In this document: piece by piece, positions 10,097 to 15,287 of the stretch | How the letters are laid out: each line of letters begins with the position of its first letter | Position numbering within the stretch: position 1 is the stretch's first letter | Source: Dechloromonas sp. | GTDB lineage: Bacteria > Pseudomonadota > Gammaproteobacteria > Burkholderiales > Rhodocyclaceae | Direction: 5' to 3' | DNA: 38,270 nt | Assembly (NCBI GenBank): GCA_017302355.1 | Contig: JAFLDQ010000014.1 | Coordinates: forward strand, 1 to 38,270 | Made by a program: the position numbers and the translations under genes | Notes under the pieces: generated by a model | Database searches by the model: none | Seen by the model: only the letters and a program-made list of their open reading frames with translations | Told to the model about the DNA's origin: nothing

Positions 10097-10152
10097 TTAT
10101 TGGACACCGGTGCGGTTTATTGGACGTTTTTGACGTCTACTTCTAGTTAGCG
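10097..10152 (+). other. attI site region (core GTTAGCG at 10146-10152)
   Basis: The first cassette joins at G10146/T10147 in GTTAGCG. Upstream, TTATTGGAC occurs twice as a direct repeat (10097-10105 and 10117-10125), exactly 20 bases apart; the eleven-base context G(C/T)TTATTGGAC is shared. In attI1 of class 1 integrons, direct repeats at comparable distances are accessory integrase-binding sites. The second repeat also contains TTGGAC, which with TCTAGT 16 bases on could form a weak cassette promoter (Pc). Confidence 0.65.
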
Positions 10153-10682
10153 AGCAGGAGTTCATGATGCCGAAGCAAATTCATTTCATCGCTGGGTTGT
10201 TGGCAACGCTGACGATTGCCACCTTCTTCCTCTCCACGGTTATCGTGGAATTGTTTAGCTCTCACGAGTCTGTGGCAACGGTAAAAGCCCTGATCGTCAT
10301 GCCCGGTCTGTTTATTCTGGTGCCAGCCATTGCAGCAACAGGCGGCAGTGGCTTTTTCCTTTCAAAGTCTCGCCAAGGTCGGCTCGTCGAAACAAAGGAA
10401 AAGAGAATGCCGTTCATTGCGGCAAATGGGCTCTTGGTGTTGATACCGTGCGCTATATTTCTTAACCGCTGGGCTGTCGCCGGTACATTCGACAGTACGT
10501 TCTACCTGGTTCAGGGTCTTGAGCTCTTGGCAGGTGCGGCAAATCTCACACTCATGGGCTTGAACATCCGTGACGGGCTAAAAATGTCTGGGCGTTTTCG
10601 TGCAGCCGCAAATGCTCGCTAACACTGCGCTCCAGCGGACTGTCAAAAAGCTGCGCTTTTTGCCATCCGCTGAGCTTGGACG
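10147..10682 (+). mobile_element. Integron cassette 1
   Basis: A 536-bp cassette from T10147 to G10682. Its head TTAGCG pairs with its own R'' CGCTAAC at 10617-10623. It carries one gene, whose stop codon lies inside attC. Confidence 0.9.
10167..10622 (+). CDS. Cassette 1: four-helix membrane protein, unknown
   Basis: A 151-residue integral membrane protein. Four hydrophobic segments are visible at about residues 6-28, 42-66, 83-99 and 113-132, with a basic loop (SKSRQGRLVETKEKR) between the second and third and a basic C-terminus, so both ends are probably cytoplasmic. The GLNIRDGLKMSGR ending looks like a family signature, but I cannot name the family. ATG 10167 has AGGAG six bases upstream; ATG 10164 is three bases from it. 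The TAA stop is formed by the R'' site of attC1. Base composition is AT-richer than the chromosome. It is not a known resistance gene. Confidence 0.8.
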   Translation: MPKQIHFIAGLLATLTIATFFLSTVIVELFSSHESVATVKALIVMPGLFILVPAIAATGGSGFFLSKSRQGRLVETKEKRMPFIAANGLLVLIPCAIFLNRWAVAGTFDSTFYLVQGLELLAGAANLTLMGLNIRDGLKMSGRFRAAANAR

Positions 10683-10688
10683 TTAGCC
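10617..10688 (+). repeat. attC1 recombination site
   Basis: A 72-bp attC. R'' is CGCTAAC (10617-10623) and R' is GTTAGCC (10682-10688), cut at G10682/T10683. The inner arms TCCAGCGGA and TCCGCTGAGCTTGGA pair with a bulge (extrahelical bases). A central AAAAAGC-TGC-GCTTTTT hairpin forms the variable terminal structure. Confidence 0.9.
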
Positions 10689-11411
10689 CCCTCAAACTTC
10701 ACCCGTTCCGAGCCACCAACTGAAGGAGAACCGAGATGCCTAGTCTTTACACCGTTTCTGAAGACGTCCTCACGCGGTACAAAGTTTCAAAGAAGAACAT
10801 CGAGCGAATTGGTAGCGTCGCAGACTATGACTTGTCATTCGTCACGGAAGAACTAAATGACGAACTGATTCAGACGGGGCGCGCCTACTCTTGTGAGCAG
10901 GCTTACCCGTTACGAGCAATGTTTGGCAAGGCAGATAAGCGGCTGGCTCAACGTTTGGAGGAAGAGTTCAAACGTTTTTGCATCATCACGCTTGTGAAGC
11001 CAGAAGTTCCTCATGCCCCACCCGGTGCTGTTGATATGTACTGGCACTTCTTCATCCTCCATACAGAAGGCTACTTCGAGTTCAGCAAGCAAGTGTGGGG
11101 TGACTTTAAAGGCGATCCAAAATATCGGCACCATTTCCCGTCTACCGATGAAACGCGTCGCGGCATGCTCGACGCCTACAAAGCAACTCGTGCCTTGTAT
11201 GTTGATATTTTTGGAGAACCGCGGACGTACAAAATGCAAGGGAAGAAGGGCGTCGCAGAGGCGTTGGCACCGAGACTCATTTGGTCTGTAGGAAGCGACA
11301 CCTCCGGAGACTCCTACTCTGGAACCGTAGCTCCAGACGCCTATATTGCGCGGTGAGTGGGCTAACAAGTCGTTCCAGCGGACCGCCTTCGGCGGCCGCT
11401 GAACTCCAACG
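10683..11411 (+). mobile_element. Integron cassette 2
   Basis: A 729-bp cassette from T10683 to G11411. Its head TTAGCC matches its R'' GGCTAAC (11360-11366) by exact complementarity. One gene is present, with a good ribosome binding site. Confidence 0.9.
10736..11356 (+). CDS. Cassette 2: GRDP-like (glycine-rich domain-containing protein-like) protein
   Basis: A 206-residue soluble protein. The central block VDMYWHFFILHTEGYFEFSK, followed by HHFP, resembles the repeated core of the GRDP-like family (vDxxWHxfILhTxxYxxFC...G.xxhHxP) known from plants, fungi and some bacteria. The function of that family is unclear. The N-terminal third (about 1-80) is charged and helical; the C-terminal 35 residues are glycine/serine rich (SVGSDTSGDSYSG) and probably flexible. 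ATG 10736 has AAGGAGA at ideal distance. Codon use is AT-richer than the neighbours, as expected for a cassette. The family link is from memory of the motif and should be checked by profile search. Confidence 0.75.
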   Translation: MPSLYTVSEDVLTRYKVSKKNIERIGSVADYDLSFVTEELNDELIQTGRAYSCEQAYPLRAMFGKADKRLAQRLEEEFKRFCIITLVKPEVPHAPPGAVDMYWHFFILHTEGYFEFSKQVWGDFKGDPKYRHHFPSTDETRRGMLDAYKATRALYVDIFGEPRTYKMQGKKGVAEALAPRLIWSVGSDTSGDSYSGTVAPDAYIAR

Positions 11412-11417
11412 TTGGGC
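11360..11417 (+). repeat. attC2 recombination site
   Basis: A 58-bp attC. R'' is GGCTAAC (11360-11366) and R' is GTTGGGC (11411-11417), cut at G11411/T11412. The inner arms CCAGCGG and CCGCTG are shared with attC1, and the terminal hairpin is CCGCC-TTC-GGCGG. It is a compact, strongly folding site. Confidence 0.9.
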
Positions 11418-11946
11418 CTCTTTGCACATGATCTTTACACCCACCTTCCTCATTCGCTGCAATGTATCGCGCCGCGTGCTTATGCCAAGATCAACACGAG
11501 TATTTTGTAGCACTCGTAACTAAACGAAACCACCAAGGGAGAACAAATGGCTGATTTCAAATTCCCAACCCCAAAGTCCTGCAAACTCAAGGATCGGGCG
11601 GTTCTTTGTACTGCAGAACGTATTCTCGCGCTCTATAACCAAGCCACTGGAAAGAATGCTCAGCGCATCAGCAAGAGCGTAAAGCAATGGTTTGCGTCTC
11701 AGGCGCCACTGCACGGGTGGGCCGGTGGTCACTTCTTGCCAGAGGTTCAGTCTGGTCACGGCGCAGGTTGCGTATTGTTCGTTCCGCCTCAGCAGGTCAA
11801 CGTCAATATCAAGGTCACAAAGACAACCCTCGTCCTTCAAGCTGAGACCGGTGAAGAATAGCGCTTACGTTTGCCAGTCGAGGCCCAACCCTGCGGTGCA
11901 GGGGACGCTGCGCGATAAAGCCGCGCAGCTCCCCTGACCTTGAACG
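11412..11946 (+). mobile_element. Integron cassette 3
   Basis: A 535-bp cassette from T11412 to G11946. Its head TTGGGC is complementary to its R'' GCCCAAC (11883-11889). One small gene sits in the middle, leaving about 135 bases of leader in which I see no other gene. Confidence 0.88.
11547..11861 (+). CDS. Cassette 3: hypothetical protein, 104 residues
   Basis: A small soluble protein I do not recognise. The N-terminal half is helical and basic (CTAERILALYNQATGKNAQR). The C-terminal half has beta-like strands ending QQVNVNIKVTKTTLVLQAE. Three cysteines occur but in no metal-binding arrangement. There is no signal peptide or membrane segment. ATG 11547 is preceded by AGGGAGA. The stop is 21 bases before attC3. 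A small binding protein or antitoxin-like fold would fit, but nothing in the sequence proves it. Confidence 0.75.
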   Translation: MADFKFPTPKSCKLKDRAVLCTAERILALYNQATGKNAQRISKSVKQWFASQAPLHGWAGGHFLPEVQSGHGAGCVLFVPPQQVNVNIKVTKTTLVLQAETGEE

Positions 11947-11952
11947 TTGGGC
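11883..11952 (+). repeat. attC3 recombination site
   Basis: A 70-bp attC. R'' is GCCCAAC (11883-11889) and R' is GTTGGGC (11946-11952), cut at G11946/T11947. A long GC stem AGGGGA(C)GCTGCGCG / CGCGCAGCTCCCCT with one bulged base surrounds the loop ATAAAGC. The arm sequence differs from attC1 and attC2, so this cassette probably came from another source array. Confidence 0.88.
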
Positions 11953-11999
11953 GGCATCGGAGACTTCTGGCCAGTTCGACCAAATCCATCGGAGAGAAG

Positions 12000-12233
12000 A
12001 TGTTGGAAGAACTTACGATGAGCCAATTGCGCTTGCAGATTGAGCAACATCTCCTGATGGTTGAGGAGGTATTGGGCGGCATGGATACCTTCATTCAGCG
12101 GCTAGAAAAGCGAGTTTCGAGGATTGAAGAAGGATTGGGTCTCGAACCCGAAGGTATTTCCGCATCTGGTTGGGTCGCTGACTTGCAGCGGGCCAAGACA
12201 GAACTATCCGCGATTCGGAATTTGGTCAAGTGA
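12000..12233 (+). CDS. Cassette 4, gene a: small coiled-coil protein, unknown
   Basis: A 77-residue acidic, helical protein. Heptad-like runs (LRLQIEQHLLMVEEVLGG and FIQRLEKRVSRIEEGL) suggest a short coiled coil; the rest (WVADLQRAKTELSAIRNLV) is also helical. ATG 12000 is preceded by GGAGAGA. It ends two bases before the next ATG (stop 12231-12233, next start 12236), so the two genes form a tight pair. This layout recalls small two-gene systems such as toxin-antitoxin modules, which are frequent in integron cassettes, but neither protein matches a family I know. Confidence 0.7.
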   Translation: MLEELTMSQLRLQIEQHLLMVEEVLGGMDTFIQRLEKRVSRIEEGLGLEPEGISASGWVADLQRAKTELSAIRNLVK

Positions 12234-12235
12234 TC

Positions 12236-12499
12236 ATGAATCCGTTGACATTTCCCAGACTGAACCAGCTGAGTCATCACTACGGTGACGTCGGTGGTCG
12301 GCCAACCGGCGAGCGGTTTTACGACGCCTTTCAGCGCTATCTGAAGGCTAACCGAGAATCGCTCTTCGATCTGACGCTGACCGCTGCATCGGCGGAGGTG
12401 TTTCTTGATCACGGCATCGACGACCTTGACCCTCGCCTGGTAGAGGCAATACGTCTCACGAATCCGTCGCTATCCGACGAGCATCTAATTGGCCTGTGA
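12236..12499 (+). CDS. Cassette 4, gene b: hypothetical protein, 87 residues
   Basis: An unrecognised, mildly acidic helical protein (TGERFYDAFQRYLKANRESL; DPRLVEAIRLTNPSLSDEHL). ATG 12236 follows the stop of gene a by two bases; GTG 12230 in the same frame overlaps that stop. There is no separate ribosome binding site, so translation is probably coupled. The stop codon is followed almost at once (12503) by a repeat-like sequence and no attC, so the 3' end of this cassette seems to have been lost. The reading frame itself looks complete because the ending is short and natural, but truncation of the last residues cannot be excluded. Confidence 0.68.
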   Translation: MNPLTFPRLNQLSHHYGDVGGRPTGERFYDAFQRYLKANRESLFDLTLTAASAEVFLDHGIDDLDPRLVEAIRLTNPSLSDEHLIGL

Positions 12500-12502
12500 T
12501 GA

Positions 12503-12530
12503 ATAATCGGGGACAGACCACGGTTTTCCG
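12503..12530. repeat. REP-like repeat fragment (GGGGACAGACCACGG core)
   Basis: The core GGGGACAGACCACGG followed by TTTTCC resembles the short sequences that flank REP-associated (Y1/IS200-like) tyrosine transposases in many proteobacteria. No transposase gene accompanies it here. It begins four bases after the last cassette gene and marks the boundary where attC should be. Recognition is from memory of the motif. Confidence 0.5.
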
Positions 12531-12896
12531 AGACAGGATCCTGGATGCTGTACAATTTTCGATCCTGCTTGTCGGTCTGGTCGCATCTGGTGCCACATAT
12601 ACTCTGATGCGCCATCCTGGATCCAGGCGCCCACAGTTCAGGAGTGTTGGTGGTTTCTCGTTTCGAGCGTCGCTACTCGCTGCAATCGCCATCTTGGCCA
12701 CATTCGTCGCCATCGCCTGCGTGCCGGGGCAATGAACATCCTCACCGTTCCTGCGCTTGCGCCCGCCCGTGCCACCCGACATGTCATTCCAGGGTCAACC
12801 GTCTTTGGCCACGCCAAAACAGCGCCCAGTGTTCCGGCGTTCGCCCTCATTGCGTCGGACTGACCGCCATCTCAACCTTGCCCGGAGATTCCATTG
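12531..12896. other. Non-coding stretch after the integron
   Basis: About 365 bases with no gene that I would support. A plus-strand open frame of 78 codons (ATG 12499 to 12735) has two hydrophobic runs but no ribosome binding site and starts inside the repeat. Short inverted words around ggatcctgga and atcctggatcc are present. It probably represents eroded array or flanking DNA. Confidence 0.45.
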
Positions 12897-13787
12897 ATGA
12901 CCTCGCATGACAGAACGCTTCGCCTTGTGTTCCCTCAATGGCAAGGCGGCAATAATCCGCCCTACTACTTCGGATCCAGGCTGCTTGAATGGCTGGCGCC
13001 CGCGCATGCCGGCCCGACAGAGGAAGTGCCGGTGGAACTGCCGACGGACGCGCCGCTGCCCGTTGAAGAGGGTGTGGTGGCACGCGGCGCCTTGCTGGAA
13101 CAGTTGCGTCAGGCCCGCAGGCTGATCGACAAGCATCAGCCGGACCGTTTGGTGGTGCTGGGTGGCGATTGCCTGGTGGACCTTGCGCCCTTCGCCTATC
13201 TGAATGAGCGTTACGATGGCGATCTTGCCGTTCTGTGGGTGGACGCCCATCCGGACATCATGACGCCGGAGCAGTTCCAGCATGCCCATGCGATGGTGCT
13301 GGGCAACCTGCTGGGATGTGGGGACGCGAGCTTCGTGGCACACGTTCCCCGCCCGATCGAGCCGAAGAACGTGCTGTACGTGGGTGTGCACGACCCCTCC
13401 CCGTGGGAAGCCGCCAACATGCAGCGGCTCGAGCTTGGCAACGTGACTCCCGACCGACTGGCGCGCCACGGCAGCCAGCCCGTGCTGGACTGGTTCAAGT
13501 CCACGGGGGTCAGCCGCCTGGCCATCCATCTCGACCTCGATGTTCTCGATCCGGCGTTGTTTCGCGCGTTGCTGTTCGCCCGGCCGGGCATTCCTGCCGA
13601 TACGTTTGCTGGCGTTGCCCAGGGCAGGCTGACCATGGAGCAGGTCGTGCAGTTGTTGGGTGATGTGGCGACCGTCGCCGATGTGGTCGGCCTCGGCATC
13701 GCCGAGCATCTGCCCTGGGATGCGCTGGCGTTGAAGAACATGCTGGCGAGACTGCCGCTGATCGGTGCGCCGACTCCAGTGTGACCG
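12897..13787 (+). CDS. Arginase-family (ureohydrolase) protein
   Basis: A 295-residue member of the arginase/agmatinase/formiminoglutamase fold, binuclear Mn hydrolases that split guanidino compounds. Metal motifs are visible: VLGGDC (residues 87-92), WVDAHPDI (114-121) and HLDLDVLDP (211-219). In most active members the first motif reads GGDHS; here the histidine is cysteine, so one Mn ligand is altered and substrate or activity is uncertain. ATG 12897 has GGAG nine bases upstream. It follows the integron but has no attC and its GC content matches the chromosome, so it is probably not a cassette. The stop TGA follows at about 13782-13787. The actual substrate is unknown. Confidence 0.85.
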
Positions 13788-13910
13788 GATCCGGAAGGCG
13801 TGCTAGCCATGATCCTCGCGCCCGCTCCCCTGGCCCACAATTCAGTCAGGCCGACGCCGCTTCGCGCTACGGCGCAGTGCAAGCCTCGGCCTCATGAGAA
13901 GAGTCGTGCG

Positions 13911-14447
13911 ATGAACACCGTCATACGCAAGGAATCACCATCCGATGTCGGGGCCATCCACGCCTTGACGGTTGCGGCGTTCTCGAACGCGCCGCACACG
14001 GACCACCGTGAGCAGTTCATCATCGATGCCTTGCGAAAGGCTGGCGCCCTGAGCATTTCCCTTGTGGCGGAGCAGGCGGGTACAGTCGTTGGCCATGTCG
14101 CGGCGTCCCCGGTTTCCGTATCGGATGGCTCGCTTGGCTGGTACGGGCTCGGGCCTGTCTCCGTCATGCCTGAATTTCAGGGACGGGGCATTGGCGGCCA
14201 GCTAATGAAGGCGGCATTGAGCAGCCTCCGAGAGAACGGTGCTGCGGGCTGCGTCCTCCTCGGAGATCCGGCCTACTACTCGCGCTTTGGTTTCCAGGTG
14301 GAGCCGAAGCTGGCGCTCCCGCACGTTCCTCCGGAGTACTTTCAGGCATTATCATTCGGTGCATCCTTGCCCTGTGGCGTCGTTGCCTACCACGGGTCAT
14401 TCAGCGCACCGGGCGAGCAAGTCGTGCAAGCGGACGGCGCTGCCTAG
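13911..14447 (+). CDS. GNAT N-acetyltransferase (YhbS-like)
   Basis: A 178-residue GCN5-related acetyltransferase. The acetyl-CoA pyrophosphate loop is QGRGIG (residues 90-95) after the beta-4 strand GPVSVMPEF. LLGDPAYYSRFGF near residues 118-130 is the signature of the YhbS/COG3153 subgroup. The acceptor substrate is not predictable. ATG 13911 lacks a strong ribosome binding site (GAGAAGAG lies somewhat far), and an open frame upstream has no better start. It lies 124 bases after the arginase-family gene on the same strand. It closes the accessory island, converging on lolA. Confidence 0.88.
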   Translation: MNTVIRKESPSDVGAIHALTVAAFSNAPHTDHREQFIIDALRKAGALSISLVAEQAGTVVGHVAASPVSVSDGSLGWYGLGPVSVMPEFQGRGIGGQLMKAALSSLRENGAAGCVLLGDPAYYSRFGFQVEPKLALPHVPPEYFQALSFGASLPCGVVAYHGSFSAPGEQVVQADGAA

Positions 14448-14666
14448 CAGGCGGTCGACTGCGGTCTTCAGGTGGAACGCCGGGCGTCGAGCGGGCGCCA
14501 ACCCGATTCCCCTTCCAGACCATCCCTGCCTTTGGCGACTTCGCCCTGCCATGCCGGTTGGGCGGGCGGCGGCTCGTCCTCGCGGCACAATGGATCGGGG
14601 AATGGACTTGGCGCGGCGCCGCCCGGCAGGCTCGCGACAAGCGGAGGATCATCGACCCCGCCGGGT

Positions 14667-15287
14667 CTATTCGCCGACGATATCAACTCCCGCGGGAGGA
14701 GTGAAGCGGAAGGTCGCCGCCGGCAGGACCGGGTTGCGCTCGACGTTGGCAAAGCGGATGTGCGTCGTCTGGCCGAAGCTGTCGTACAGTTCCATGGCCG
14801 TGAGGTCCCTGCCGGCAAAACCGAGGCGGACCTTCTCGAAACCGCTGTCGCCGGCCTTGGGCGTCGCCTCGACCCAGTTCATGCCTTCGGCCTCGCCGGC
14901 TTCAGCGAGCGTGAAGTTCTTTTCCAGTTCGTTGCTGCCGGCCAGGAGCGCCGCCGGTGAACCGCCGATCGCCTGCCCGGCCTTGCGCACGGTGATCTGC
15001 TTGAGTTCGGGGTCGTAGATCCAGACCTTCTCGCCGTCGCCGACGACCAGTTGCGGGTAGGGCTTCTGGATGTCCCAGCGCAGCTTGCCCGGCCGCGAGA
15101 TGGCGACGACGCCGGACGATTGCTGCGGCTTGCGACCGTTCCGGCCGATGACCATTTGCGAAAAATCGGCTTTCAGCGTGCGCGTTCCACTCAGGAACCG
15201 ATGCAACTGGTCGACCGCGCCGGCCTCGGCGAGCAGCGGAAAAATCGCGACTGTCGCGGTCAACAACGTTTTGGCGGCAAATTTCAT
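14667..15287 (-). CDS. lolA: Outer-membrane lipoprotein carrier protein LolA
   Basis: A 206-residue periplasmic chaperone that carries lipoproteins from LolCDE to LolB. The signal peptide (residues 1-22) ends in AEA. The family motifs [25 protein letters not shown] and [14 protein letters not shown] are seen, and the protein has normal length. Its ATG overlaps the ftsK stop as ATGA (15284-15287), so it is coupled to ftsK. In related genomes rarA follows; here the operon ends at lolA because of the accessory island. Confidence 0.95.
   Translation of the reverse strand: MKFAAKTLLTATVAIFPLLAEAGAVDQLHRFLSGTRTLKADFSQMVIGRNGRKPQQSSGVVAISRPGKLRWDIQKPYPQLVVGDGEKVWIYDPELKQITVRKAGQAIGGSPAALLAGSNELEKNFTLAEAGEAEGMNWVEATPKAGDSGFEKVRLGFAGRDLTAMELYDSFGQTTHIRFANVERNPVLPAATFRFTPPAGVDIVGE

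Larger units (their letters stand above)
9009..12530. mobile_element. Chromosomal integron: intI, attI region, three complete cassettes and one truncated
   Basis: Integrase on the minus strand, then attI (10014-10146), cassette 1 (10147-10682), cassette 2 (10683-11411), cassette 3 (11412-11946) and a fourth cassette from 11947 with no attC. Each complete cassette head (TTAGCG, TTAGCC, TTGGGC) is the reverse complement of the R'' site at its own tail, which is the signature of genuine circularisable cassettes. All cassette genes point the same way, away from intI. No transposon genes or resistance genes are present, so this looks like a sedentary chromosomal integron and not a clinical mobile one. 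Confidence 0.92.
8228..14666. mobile_element. Accessory island between rarA and lolA
   Basis: A 6.4-kb block separates two genes that are normally adjacent (lolA and rarA, both minus strand). It contains a VapBC-like pair, a complete integron, an arginase-family gene and an acetyltransferase. The cassette part (10147-12499) is visibly less GC-rich than the flanks. No flanking direct repeat or second recombinase was found, so how the island arrived is unknown. The statement that lolA and rarA are normally adjacent rests on general knowledge of betaproteobacterial gene order. Confidence 0.6.

Noticed and set aside
10120..10147. Cassette promoter Pc (TTGGAC, 16 bases, TCTAGT)
   Set aside because: Match to sigma-70 consensus is poor and it overlaps the attI core; mentioned within attI but not listed as a feature.
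12499..12735. 78-codon ORF after the last cassette with two hydrophobic runs
   Set aside because: It starts within the REP-like repeat, has no ribosome binding site and has no attC; coding status is not supported.
12795..13709. 304-codon minus-strand open frame opposite the arginase-family gene
   Set aside because: The plus strand encodes DAHPD and DLDVLDP metal motifs in the right order; the minus frame has none.
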